A program made the position numbers and the translations under genes. Positions 52,294 through 60,816 of a stretch of DNA of 64,000 bases are shown piece by piece. Numbering within the stretch: position 1 is the stretch's first letter; each line of letters starts with the position of its first letter. The stretch lies in contig DASUWU010000177.1 in the NCBI GenBank assembly GCA_036378315.1, positions 29,743 to 93,742 of the forward strand, written 5' to 3'. Under the pieces are notes generated by a model. The model searched no databases, was not told where the DNA came from, and worked only from the letters and a program-made list of their open reading frames with translations. Source of the DNA: CALAED01 sp036378315 (lineage in GTDB: Bacteria > Actinomycetota > Actinomycetes > Streptosporangiales > Streptosporangiaceae).

Positions 52294-53781
52294 ATGAGAT
52301 TCGGGCACGAGGTCGGGAAGGTGCGCGCCGCGGAGCGGGCGCTGATGGCCCGGCTGCCGGACGGCGCCCTGATGCAGCGCGCGGCGGCCGGCCTTGCCGC
52401 CGTCTGCGCGGGGCTGCTGCCCCGGCTGTACGGGGCCCGCGTCGTGCTGCTCGTCGGCGGCGGTGACAACGGCGGGGACGCCCTGTACGCGGGCGCCAGG
52501 CTGGCCGGCCGCGGGGCGGCGGTCGAGGCGATCCTGGCCGGGTCGAGGACGCACGAGGGCGGGCTGGCGGCGCTCCGCGCGGCCGGCGGCCGGGTGACCG
52601 GACGGCACGACGCGATCGACGAGGCCGATCTCGTGATCGACGGGCTCACCGGGATCGGCGGCCGGGGCGCGCTGCGCGAGCCGTACGCGGCGCTGGCGGC
52701 CCGTACGGCCGGCACGGCGGCCACGGTGGTGGCCTGTGACGTGCCCAGCGGCGTCGACGCCGGCACCGGGCAGGTCGATGGCGCGGCGGTGCGGGCGGAC
52801 GTCACGGTCACCTTCGGCACCCACAAGCCGGGCCTGCTGATCGACCCCGGGGCGTCGCATAGCGGGGTGGTCGAGCTGGTCGACATCGGGCTCGGGCCTG
52901 AGCTGCCCGAGCCGGACGTGGTCGCCGCCTGGTCGGCGGACATCCGGCTGCCCAGGCCCACGCCCGAGTCGGACAAGTACCGGCGCGGCGTGCTCGGGCT
53001 GCTCGCGGGCAGCGAGCAGTACACGGGCGCCGCGGTGCTCAGCTCCGGCGGGGCGGTGCACGGCGGGGCCGGCATGGTGCGGTTCGTCTCGGTCCGGCCG
53101 GTCGTCGATCTCGTCCGGCAGCGCTGGCCCGAAGTAGTGACGACCATCATCGAGCCCGGGGACGCGGCCGCCGTCCTGGCCGCCGGCCGGGTACAGGCGT
53201 GGGCCGTCGGGCCCGGACTCGGCACGGACGAGCGCGCCGAGTCGCTGGTCGCCGCCGCCCTCGGCACAGAGCTGCCCGTCCTCGTCGACGCCGACGGCCT
53301 CACCGTCCTTTCCCGCCGCCGCGACCTGCTGGACCGGGCGGCCCCGACCGTGCTCACCCCGCACGCCGGCGAGCTGGCCAGGCTGCTCGGCGCGGCCCGC
53401 GAGGACGTCGAGGCCAGGCGGCTCGAGTTCGTCAGGCTGGCGGCGCGCGAGCTGTCGGCCACCGTGCTGCTCAAGGGGTCGACGACGCTGGTCGCCGGGT
53501 CGGGCGGCCCGGTCCACGTCAACACCAACGGCACGCCGTGGCTGGCCACCGCCGGCACCGGCGACGTGCTGTCCGGCCTGGTCGGCGCGCTGCTTGCCGG
53601 GGGCCTCCCGCCCGTCGAGGCGGCCGCGGCCGGCGCGTACGTCCATGGCCTGGCGGCGCGACTCGCCGCGGCCGGCGACGGCGCGGGAGCCGCGCCCATC
53701 GGGGCGTCCGACGTCGTCACCTGGCTGCCCGCCGCCATCCGCCGGCTCCGGCCGGCGCCGACCTGGGGCACACTTGACTGA
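52294..53781 (+). CDS. nnr: Bifunctional NAD(P)H-hydrate epimerase / ADP-dependent dehydratase
   Basis: 495 residues from ATG, with GGGGAGACGCGAGG upstream. Repairs hydrated NAD(P)H. Residues 1-~215 are the YjeF-N epimerase (VVLLVGGGDNGGDALYAGARL, DGLTGIGGRG); ~225-495 the dehydratase, related to ribokinases (KYRRGVLGLLAGSEQYTGAAVL, TPHAGELARLL, TAGTGDVLSGLVGALLAGG). It sits between acpS and alr, a common actinobacterial order, and ends 1 nt before the alr ATG. Confidence 0.95.
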   Translation: MRFGHEVGKVRAAERALMARLPDGALMQRAAAGLAAVCAGLLPRLYGARVVLLVGGGDNGGDALYAGARLAGRGAAVEAILAGSRTHEGGLAALRAAGGRVTGRHDAIDEADLVIDGLTGIGGRGALREPYAALAARTAGTAATVVACDVPSGVDAGTGQVDGAAVRADVTVTFGTHKPGLLIDPGASHSGVVELVDIGLGPELPEPDVVAAWSADIRLPRPTPESDKYRRGVLGLLAGSEQYTGAAVLSSGGAVHGGAGMVRFVSVRPVVDLVRQRWPEVVTTIIEPGDAAAVLAAGRVQAWAVGPGLGTDERAESLVAAALGTELPVLVDADGLTVLSRRRDLLDRAAPTVLTPHAGELARLLGAAREDVEARRLEFVRLAARELSATVLLKGSTTLVAGSGGPVHVNTNGTPWLATAGTGDVLSGLVGALLAGGLPPVEAAAAGAYVHGLAARLAAAGDGAGAAPIGASDVVTWLPAAIRRLRPAPTWGTLD

Positions 53782-53782
53782 C

Positions 53783-54916
53783 ATGGAGGGTCCAGCGCGG
53801 GCGAAGGTCGAGCTCACCGCGATCCGCGACAACGTGGCGCTGCTGCGCGACCGCGCCGGCGGTGCGGCCGTCATGGCGATGGTCAAAGCCGACGGGTACG
53901 GGCACGGCGCGGTACCGGCGGCGCGGGCCGCGCTCGCCGGGGGCGCCACCTGGCTCGGCGTCGCGATCCTCCCCGAGGCGCTGGCGTTGCGCGCCGCCGG
54001 CATCGAGGCGCCCATCCTGGTCGCGCTCGGCACGCCGGGCGAGCCCTACGAGCGGGGAGTGGCCGGCGCCATCGACCTCACGGCCGGGACGGCCGGTCTC
54101 GTCGAAGAGATCGCGGCCGCCGCGGCGCGGGCCGGCAGGACCGCCAGGGTCCACCTGAAGGCGGACACCGGGATGTCGCGCGGCGGCGCCGGGCCTGGCG
54201 ACTGGCCGGGCCTGGTCGACGCCGCGCTGGCCGCCGAGGCGACCGGCCGGATCAAGGTGGTCGGGTTGTTCTCCCACTTCGCCTGCGCGGACGAGCCCAA
54301 CCACCCGTCGATCAGGCGGCAGCTCGAGGCGTTCACCGACGCGGTGGAGCTGGCCGAGAAGGGCGGGCTGCGGCCCGAGCTGCGGCACCTGTCCAACTCG
54401 GCGGCGACCCTCACCCTCCCGGAGGCCAGGTTCGACCTCGTCCGGCCTGGAATCGCCATCTACGGCCACAGCCCCATCCCGAGCGCCGGCACGTTCGGGC
54501 TGCGGCCGGCGATGACGCTGACCGCGCGGGTCGCGCTGGCCAAGCGGGTGCCGGCCGGCAGCGGGGTGTCGTACGGTCACACCTACCGCACGGCGGCCGA
54601 GACGACGCTCGCGCTGGTCCCCGCCGGGTACGGCGACGGCGTGCCGCGGCACGGCTCCAACCGGATCGAGGTCCTCGCGGCCGGCCGGCGGCGACGCGTC
54701 GCCGGGCGGGTCTGCATGGACCAGTTCGTCGTCGACGTCGGCGACGACCCCATCGCCGCCGGTGACGAGGTGGTCCTGTTCGGGCCAGGAGATCGGGGCG
54801 AGCCGACCGCGCAGGACTGGGCGGACGCGATCGGCACCATCTCGTACGAGATCATCACGCGCATCGGCCCCCGGGTGCCCAGGACGTACGAAGGTCCAGA
54901 AGACCTACGAAGATGA
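53783..54916 (+). CDS. alr: Alanine racemase
   Basis: 377 residues from ATG 53783, 1 nt after the nnr stop. Interconverts L- and D-alanine for peptidoglycan. The PLP lysine is K35 (AMVKADGYGHG) and the catalytic tyrosine Y264 (SYGHTYRT); VRPGIAIYG and CMDQFVVDVGD are family motifs. Full length. Confidence 0.96.
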   Translation: MEGPARAKVELTAIRDNVALLRDRAGGAAVMAMVKADGYGHGAVPAARAALAGGATWLGVAILPEALALRAAGIEAPILVALGTPGEPYERGVAGAIDLTAGTAGLVEEIAAAAARAGRTARVHLKADTGMSRGGAGPGDWPGLVDAALAAEATGRIKVVGLFSHFACADEPNHPSIRRQLEAFTDAVELAEKGGLRPELRHLSNSAATLTLPEARFDLVRPGIAIYGHSPIPSAGTFGLRPAMTLTARVALAKRVPAGSGVSYGHTYRTAAETTLALVPAGYGDGVPRHGSNRIEVLAAGRRRRVAGRVCMDQFVVDVGDDPIAAGDEVVLFGPGDRGEPTAQDWADAIGTISYEIITRIGPRVPRTYEGPEDLRR

Positions 54917-54955
54917 GGCCGCGGTTCGGTGACAACAGGGTCGGGTGAGAACTGA

Positions 54956-56041
54956 ATGAACAAGGGCAGGGCGCTGGGGATCGCCGGCGCCGTGGTCGGT
55001 CTGGGCGCGGCCGCCGGCATCGGCGCCGCGGTGGGCATCAGCAGGTACGCGGTCGGCCGGGTCAGGTTCCGGCCCGACCCGCGCGCCGGGGAGCCGCTGG
55101 GCTCCCTGCGCGGGCGGGCGCTCACGGTGCTCGCCGACGACGGGCTGCCGCTGCACGTCGAGGTCGACGGCCCGGACGACGCTCCGCTCACCATGGTCTT
55201 CTCCCACGGGTACGCACTGAACCAGGACGCCTGGCACTACCAGCGCCGCGACCTGGCCGGCGTGCGCATGGTCTTCTGGGACCAGCGCAGCCACGGCCGG
55301 TCAGGGCGCACCAAGCCGACGCACGCGACGATCGACCAGACGGGCGCCGACCTGCACGCGGTGCTGCGGGCGACCGTCAAGGCCGGCGATCCCGTGGTGC
55401 TGGTCGGGCACTCGATGGGCGGCATGAGCATCATGGCGCTCGCCGAGCGGCACGCGGAGCTTTTCGGCGATCAGATCGTGGGGGTGGCACTGATCAACAC
55501 GTCGGCGGGGAATCTCAAAGAGATGACCCTCGGCTTGCCGCTGGTGGTGGCCAAGGCGGTCCGGCCCATCGCCCCTGGCGTCATGCGGTCGCTCGGCCGG
55601 CGTGCTCCGCTCGTGGAGCAGGCCAGGCGGGCCGGCGCCGACATCGCCTTCATCCTGACCCGGCGGATGGCGTTCGCCGACAAGGACGTCAGCCCCACGG
55701 TCGTCGACTTCCTCGAGCAAATGATCCGCACGACGCCCATCGACGTGATCGCGGAGTTCTACCCGGCGCTGATGGCGCACGACAAGGCCGGCGCCCTGGA
55801 GGTGCTCGGCCGGGTACCCGTGGTCGTCATCGCCGGCGGCGCCGACCGGCTCACGCCGCCGGCCCACAGCGTCGCGATCGCCGACGCCGTGGCCGGCTCC
55901 GAGCTGGTGGAGGTGCCGGGCGCCGGGCACGTGCTCATGCTCGAGTACCCCGACCTGGTGACCGACGTGCTGCGCGGGCTGCTCGGGCGCATCCCCTCGG
56001 CCTCCGAGCCGCCCTCCTCCGCGGTGGAGGGTACGGCGTGA
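54956..56041 (+). CDS. Alpha/beta hydrolase, membrane anchored
   Basis: 361 residues. An N-terminal hydrophobic helix (AGAVVGLGAAAGIGAAVGI, ~10-28) precedes an alpha/beta-hydrolase fold: FSHGYALN oxyanion region, WDQRSHGRSG, nucleophile S153 in GHSMGGMS, Asp in GGADRLTPP and His in GAGHVLMLEYP. Substrate unknown; the position between alr and tsaE is conserved in my memory of related genomes. Its stop overlaps tsaE (GTGA). Confidence 0.88.
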   Translation: MNKGRALGIAGAVVGLGAAAGIGAAVGISRYAVGRVRFRPDPRAGEPLGSLRGRALTVLADDGLPLHVEVDGPDDAPLTMVFSHGYALNQDAWHYQRRDLAGVRMVFWDQRSHGRSGRTKPTHATIDQTGADLHAVLRATVKAGDPVVLVGHSMGGMSIMALAERHAELFGDQIVGVALINTSAGNLKEMTLGLPLVVAKAVRPIAPGVMRSLGRRAPLVEQARRAGADIAFILTRRMAFADKDVSPTVVDFLEQMIRTTPIDVIAEFYPALMAHDKAGALEVLGRVPVVVIAGGADRLTPPAHSVAIADAVAGSELVEVPGAGHVLMLEYPDLVTDVLRGLLGRIPSASEPPSSAVEGTA

Positions 56042-56502
56042 CCTGGACGACGACGATGCGGGTGCCGACCGCCCGGGACATGCGCGAGCTCGGCGTCCGG
56101 CTGGCCGGGCTGCTCCGCGCCGGTGACCTGGTCGTGCTGTCGGGCGGCCTCGGCTCGGGCAAGACCACGCTGACTCAGGGGATCGGCGAGGGGCTCAAGG
56201 TGCGCGGCCCGATCACCTCGCCGACGTTCGTGATCGCGCGGGTGCACCCGTCGCTGTCCGGCGGGCCGCCGCTGGTGCACGTGGACGCCTACCGGCTGGA
56301 CGGATGGGTCGAGGTGGACGACCTCGACCTCGACGCGTCGCTCGACGAGGCGGTCACGGTCGTCGAATGGGGCGCCGGGCTGGTCGAGGGGTTGGCCGCC
56401 GACCGCCTCGAGGTCGAGCTCACCGCGGACGACCGCGACGAGGAGCGGGTCGTCAGGCTGGCCGGGATCGGCGACCGCTGGGCGGGCCCGGCACCGCTCT
56501 AG
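56038..56502 (+). CDS. tsaE: tRNA t6A synthesis ATPase TsaE
   Basis: 154 residues from GTG overlapping the hydrolase stop. TsaE supports the TsaB-TsaD complex in making N6-threonylcarbamoyladenosine at tRNA position 37. Walker A GGLGSGKTT (36-44), SPTFVIARVH, HVDAYRLDG and EWGAGLVE are family motifs. The TAG stop is formed at the border of the inverted-repeat element that begins at 56499; the protein is nevertheless of normal length. Confidence 0.95.
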   Translation: MTWTTTMRVPTARDMRELGVRLAGLLRAGDLVVLSGGLGSGKTTLTQGIGEGLKVRGPITSPTFVIARVHPSLSGGPPLVHVDAYRLDGWVEVDDLDLDASLDEAVTVVEWGAGLVEGLAADRLEVELTADDRDEERVVRLAGIGDRWAGPAPL

Positions 56503-56665
56503 GGCGTGTCTCGAAGTCCCGCTGTCCTGCTGCGCGTCGCCCAGGCGGCGGCTCGCTGCGTTGTCCTCAGTCGACAGCCAAACCCGGGCTGACTCCTTCG
56601 TCCGCCTTGCGAGCCACCGCCTGGACACCGCTCGCGACGGACGGGGACTTCGAGACACGCCCTAG
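56499..56665. mobile_element. MITE-like fold-back element next to tsaE
   Basis: A 22-bp perfect inverted repeat (56499-56520 with 56644-56665, outer bases CTAGGGCG...CGCCCTAG) bounds 167 bp. An inner pair (56541-56556 with 56609-56624) matches at 15 of 16 positions, and CAGCC/GGCTG near the centre forms a third stem. There is no ORF. The TA next to each GGGCG end could be a duplicated TA target, as made by IS630/Tc1-type transposases. It may also terminate transcription. Identification is from structure only. Confidence 0.7.
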
Positions 56666-56789
56666 CAGGTACGGAGCGCCCGCTGTGTCCGGGTTGTTAC
56701 TGCAGCGGCCGGAATGTCAAAAAGCGTCAACCGTGCCGTAATTGGCGGATCTTGCCGTACTCTATCGGGGATCACAGGGGAGTCGGCCG

Positions 56790-57536
56790 GTGAGCGGTTA
56801 CGACGGTAGAGACACAAGCAGGTCCGGCCATGGGGCATGGCCGGTGGTCCTCGCGGGCGCACTGGCCGCGGCGGTCATCGCCATCACCGTCGCGGTCTTC
56901 GTCGTGTCCCACAATCGGTCGGGCGACGGCGGCGGCGTGCTTCCCGGCGAGGCGGGCAGCACCGCCGCGACGGTGCAGAACTCCCCGATGTCCCTCCCCC
57001 AGGAGAGCGGCACCGTGCCCGACGCCTGCACGGTCGTCCGGGCCGGTCTCGCCAACTCCCTGGTGCCGGACGCGGACCGGACCAACCTGCGCAGCCCCGA
57101 CACCACCGACACGCACACCGACTGCGCGTGGTCGCAGTACGGCGCGACACGGAGCCGCCAGCTGAGCGTCGAGCTGCGCGCCGTCCAGCCCGCCGCCGGC
57201 CGGTCGGCGACCGCGGTGGCCAGGCAGACGTTCCAGGACGAGTGGCGGGCCGACGGCAGCGGCAAGGGCCTGCCGCCCACCCAGCACGTCGTGTACCGGC
57301 GGGTGCTCGTCGATCTCGGCGACGAGGCGTACGTGACCTTCAGCTCCGACCGGGCCCAGGGCCTGGGCGAGGCCATCGTCAACGTGCGCATCGTGAATGT
57401 CCTCATCACCGTCCACTACGTGGGCGGCGACGTCCGCCGCTCCGGCAAGGGCGTGCCGCTGCCCCAGGCCCACACCACGAGCGCGGCCGTCACGGTGGCC
57501 CGCCAGGCAGCGACGACGCTGGCCGCCAGCCAGTGA
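56790..57536 (+). CDS. Membrane-anchored secreted protein, DUF3558-like
   Basis: 248 residues from GTG 56790 (VSGYDGRDTSRSGHG; CAGGGGAG upstream); a longer frame from 56742 lacks such support. One membrane helix (~residues 19-41, VVLAGALAAAVIAITVAVFVV) is followed by an extracytoplasmic domain with a cysteine pair (PDACTVV ... HTDCAWSQYG) and GDEAYVTFSS. The layout resembles DUF3558-type actinobacterial envelope proteins, but I cannot place it firmly. It interrupts tsaE-tsaB. Confidence 0.7.
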   Translation: MSGYDGRDTSRSGHGAWPVVLAGALAAAVIAITVAVFVVSHNRSGDGGGVLPGEAGSTAATVQNSPMSLPQESGTVPDACTVVRAGLANSLVPDADRTNLRSPDTTDTHTDCAWSQYGATRSRQLSVELRAVQPAAGRSATAVARQTFQDEWRADGSGKGLPPTQHVVYRRVLVDLGDEAYVTFSSDRAQGLGEAIVNVRIVNVLITVHYVGGDVRRSGKGVPLPQAHTTSAAVTVARQAATTLAASQ

Positions 57537-57643
57537 GGTACGCCGCCGCCCGGTGAGCGCGCCGGCGAAATGACCGCCGGGGGCCGGTGCCCGGTGACGG
57601 CGGTGGCCGCTCCGCGGTGAACTGTCGACTACCCTCGTAGTCC

Positions 57644-58309
57644 GTGCTCGTCCTGGCTTTCGACACGGCCACCGCCGCGGTGACCGTCGCGCTGCAGGAG
57701 TGGTCCCCCGGCGAGGGCATGCGGCTGCGCGCCGCAACCAGCACCGTCGACCGGCGGCACGCCGAGCTGCTCGTGCCGTCGATCGCCGCGGTGCTCGGCC
57801 AGGCCGGGGTTTCCCGTGCCGCGCTGTCCGCGGTGGCGGTGGGGGTCGGCCCCGGCCCGTACACCGGGCTGCGCGTCGGCCTCGCGACGGCGCATGCCCT
57901 CGGCACGGCGCTGCGCGTCCCGGTGCACGGCGTCTGCACGCTCGACGCGATCGCCTGGGCCTCCGGCCTGCCCACACCGTTCGTTGTCGCTTCCGACGCC
58001 CGCCGCAAGGAGGTCTACTGGGCGCGGTACGACTCGGCGCGCCGGCGGGCCGGTGACGTCGCTGTCGGCCCGCCCGCCGACGCGGCCGCCCCGGGTCTGC
58101 CCGTCCTGGGAGAGGGGGCCGCGCTGTACCGCGAGGTGCTCGGGCCGCCGGCCGGCCCGCTGCTGCCCTCGGCCGCGGCGCTGGCCGAGCTGGTCGTCAC
58201 CCGGCTGTCGGGGGCGGCCGGCCCGCCGCTGCTGCCGCCGGAGCCGCTGTACCTGCGCCGCCCCGACGCCCGCATGCCGGGCACGAGGAAGCGGGTCATC
58301 CCGGCATGA
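57644..58309 (+). CDS. tsaB: tRNA t6A synthesis subunit TsaB
   Basis: 221 residues from GTG (VLVLAFDTATAAVTVAL). TsaB is the inactive ASKHA-fold partner of TsaD. GPGPYTGLRVGLATA and VASDARRKEVYWARY are family motifs. TACCCT (57630-57635) ends 8 nt before the GTG with no Shine-Dalgarno, so the mRNA may be nearly leaderless and the tsaB-rimI-tsaD unit has its own promoter. Confidence 0.94.
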   Translation: MLVLAFDTATAAVTVALQEWSPGEGMRLRAATSTVDRRHAELLVPSIAAVLGQAGVSRAALSAVAVGVGPGPYTGLRVGLATAHALGTALRVPVHGVCTLDAIAWASGLPTPFVVASDARRKEVYWARYDSARRRAGDVAVGPPADAAAPGLPVLGEGAALYREVLGPPAGPLLPSAAALAELVVTRLSGAAGPPLLPPEPLYLRRPDARMPGTRKRVIPA

Positions 58310-58776
58310 AGGTGCGGACGATGAGCGAGGCGGATCTGCCGGCCGTGATGGAGCTCGAGCACGCGCTGTTCCCCGAGGACGCCTGGAGCGAGGGCATGTT
58401 CAGGGACGAGCTGGCGCAGTGCCCGGACACCAGGTACTACGTGCTCGCCGAGGACGGCGAGCAGGCCGTCGGCTACGCGGGCCTGGCCGCGCTGGACGAG
58501 ACGGGCGACGTGCAGACGATCGGGGTGCGGCCCGACCGGTGGGGCCGCGGCGTCGGCACCGCGCTGCTTTCCGCGCTGCTGGCCGAGGCCGCCGCGCGCG
58601 GCTGCGGCGCCGTTTTCCTCGAGGTGCGGGCCGACAACGAGCGGGCGAGGACGCTGTATCGGCGTTTCGGATTCGAAGAGGTCGGGGTGCGCAAACGGTA
58701 TTACCAGCCGTCCGGGGTGGACGCGATCGTGATGTGCCGTAAGGCGGGCGCGGCGGGGGAGGCGGGCGATGCGTGA
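58306..58776 (+). CDS. rimI: Ribosomal protein S18 alanine N-acetyltransferase (RimI-like)
   Basis: 156 residues from ATG overlapping the tsaB stop by 4 nt. A GNAT fold with the acetyl-CoA loop RPDRWGRGVGTALL and the EVRADNERARTLYRRFGF motif of RimI. Position between tsaB and tsaD is the usual one. The substrate here may be S18 or other N-termini. Confidence 0.92.
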   Translation: MKVRTMSEADLPAVMELEHALFPEDAWSEGMFRDELAQCPDTRYYVLAEDGEQAVGYAGLAALDETGDVQTIGVRPDRWGRGVGTALLSALLAEAAARGCGAVFLEVRADNERARTLYRRFGFEEVGVRKRYYQPSGVDAIVMCRKAGAAGEAGDA

Positions 58777-59800
58777 CCAGCCGCTGGTGCTCGGCATCGA
58801 GACCTCGTGCGACGAGACCGGCGTCGGCGTGGTGCGCGGGCACACGCTGCTCGCGGACGCCATCGCCTCGAGCGTCGACGAACACGCGCGGTTCGGCGGG
58901 GTGGTGCCCGAGGTGGCATCCCGCGCGCACCTGGAGGCGATGACCCCGACCGTGACCCGGGCGCTGGCCGAGGCCGGGGTGGGCTTCGCCGACCTGGACG
59001 CGATCGCCGTCACGGCCGGCCCCGGGCTCGCCGGTGCCCTGATGGTGGGGGTGGCGGCGGCCAAGGCGTACGCGCTGGCGCTCGGCAAGCCGTTGTACGG
59101 CGTCAACCACCTTGCCGCGCACGTGGCCGTCGACCAGCTCGAACACGGTCCGCTGCCCAAGCCGTGCGTGGCTTTGCTGGTGTCGGGCGGGCACTCGTCG
59201 TTGCTGCTCGTGCCCGACGTGGCGGCCGACGTCAGGTCGCTCGGGTCGACCGTCGACGACGCGGCCGGCGAGGCGTTCGACAAGGTGGCCAGGGTGCTCG
59301 GGCTGCCGTTTCCCGGCGGCCCGCACATCGACAGGGTGGCCCGCGACGGACGGCCGGACGCGGTGGCCTTCCCGCGCGGGAAGTACGACGACGGCACGTT
59401 CGACTTCTCCTTCTCCGGGCTGAAGACCGCCGTCGCCCGGTGGGTGGAGGCGCGGGAACGCGCCGGCGAGCCGGTGCCGGTCGCTGATGTCGCCGCGTCC
59501 TTCCAGGAGGCGGTGGTGGACGTGCTCGTCAAGAAGGCCATCGACGTCTGCCGCGCGCACGACATCACCGACCTGCTCATCGGTGGCGGCGTGGCGGCCA
59601 ACTCGCGGCTGCGCGCGCTGGCCGCCGAGCGGTGTGCCGCCGCCGGTGTGCGGCTGCGGGTGCCGCGGCCCAAGCTGTGCACGGACAACGGCGCGATGGT
59701 GGCCGCGCTCGGCTCGTCGCTGGTGGCCGCGGACGCGGCGCCGTCGCCGCCCGAGCTGCCGGCCGACTCCTCGCTGCCCGTTACGACGGTGCTCCTGTGA
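58769..59800 (+). CDS. tsaD: tRNA N6-adenosine threonylcarbamoyltransferase TsaD
   Basis: 343 residues from ATG, overlapping rimI by 8 bp. Transfers the threonylcarbamoyl group to A37. IETSCDETGVGVV, the metal-binding H114 and H118 (NHLAAH), SGGHSSLLLV and the DNGAMVAALG end are present. TsaC/Sua5, which makes the substrate, is not in this window. The last 20 bp overlap the convergent gene. Confidence 0.96.
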   Translation: MRDQPLVLGIETSCDETGVGVVRGHTLLADAIASSVDEHARFGGVVPEVASRAHLEAMTPTVTRALAEAGVGFADLDAIAVTAGPGLAGALMVGVAAAKAYALALGKPLYGVNHLAAHVAVDQLEHGPLPKPCVALLVSGGHSSLLLVPDVAADVRSLGSTVDDAAGEAFDKVARVLGLPFPGGPHIDRVARDGRPDAVAFPRGKYDDGTFDFSFSGLKTAVARWVEARERAGEPVPVADVAASFQEAVVDVLVKKAIDVCRAHDITDLLIGGGVAANSRLRALAAERCAAAGVRLRVPRPKLCTDNGAMVAALGSSLVAADAAPSPPELPADSSLPVTTVLL

Positions 59801-60701
59801 GGCGGGCCAGCGCGGACGCCAGGTAGTCCTCCAGCAGCGGCACGTGCGCCTCGCTGATCATCCAGTCGCCGCGCTCGGGCAGCACGTCGAGCACGGCGCG
59901 CAGGTCCCAGTACGGGTCGTGGTCATGGTCACCGCACACCTGCCGCACCGCGGCGAGGAAGCCGTCGGCGACCGCGGTGCCGTACCGCACGGCGAGGTGG
60001 CACCGCATGGCGGCCACGTCCACCGCCGGCGGGCCGTAGGAGGCCGTGGACCAGTCGACGACGCCGCTGAGCCGGCCGTCCGTCCACAGCGTGTTGTCGG
60101 GGTGGTAGTCGCGGTGGATGAAGGTGGACGGCGCGGCCGGCGCCGAGCCGGCGACGGTCTCGAACGCCCGCGCCCACAGCTCCGGCCGGAGCGCGTGCCG
60201 CGGCGGCCGCCTGACCTCGAGCTGGTTGTACGGGGCGTACGGCGGCATCGTGGTGGCCCCGCCGACGGCGTGGATGGACAGCAGCGCCGCGGCGAGCTGG
60301 ATGAGGTACTCGGGCAGCTCGTCCGGCGCCGGCCGCGGGGGCTGGCCGTCCAGCCTGGTGATCAGCAGCGCTGGTGCGTCGCAGTAGGTGCCGGACGGGT
60401 CGGCCGCCACCAGCGACGGCGTGGCCAGCTCGCAGCGGGCGAGCAACGCCAGCGCGGCGATCTCGCGTTCCGGCGGGAACTCCAGGTCGGCGAGCGTGGC
60501 GCCCGGGCGGGCCCACCGGCGCAGCACCAGCTGGTGGACGCTGCCGGAGCGCGTCTCGACGGCCAGCGCGTGGTTGACGTGCGAGACGCCGCCCGGCAGC
60601 GGGCGCACCCAGGCGACCCGGCTGGCCGGGCCGAGGCAGTCTTCGATCCAGCGGAGCGTCGCGGGGGGCGGGAGGTCGGACGGCTCGGTCACGGAAGCCA
60701 T
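59781..60701 (-). CDS. Phosphotransferase family protein (APH-like)
   Basis: 306 residues (MASVTEPSDLPPPATLRW). APH/choline kinase fold with the PLPGGVSHVNHALAV nucleotide loop, the catalytic HRDYHPDN and the metal-binding DWSTASYGPPAVD. Such proteins phosphorylate small molecules, including aminoglycosides; nothing here supports a resistance role. Convergent with tsaD, sharing 20 bp. Confidence 0.85.
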   Translation of the reverse strand: MASVTEPSDLPPPATLRWIEDCLGPASRVAWVRPLPGGVSHVNHALAVETRSGSVHQLVLRRWARPGATLADLEFPPEREIAALALLARCELATPSLVAADPSGTYCDAPALLITRLDGQPPRPAPDELPEYLIQLAAALLSIHAVGGATTMPPYAPYNQLEVRRPPRHALRPELWARAFETVAGSAPAAPSTFIHRDYHPDNTLWTDGRLSGVVDWSTASYGPPAVDVAAMRCHLAVRYGTAVADGFLAAVRQVCGDHDHDPYWDLRAVLDVLPERGDWMISEAHVPLLEDYLASALARLTGAPS

Positions 60702-60816
60702 GAAATCGGATTTCGATGCGACTTGAGAGTGACTTTACGAAGACGCAACGTCACGATGCCCACGTCAACTCTCCGTTGATCCTCTTGGGTGCGCGCCGCT
60801 GGCGCCGTGGCGGGCG

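Noticed and set aside
59781..60701. Aminoglycoside resistance gene
   Set aside because: The APH fold is shared by many kinases of small molecules; nothing in the sequence or context supports a drug substrate.
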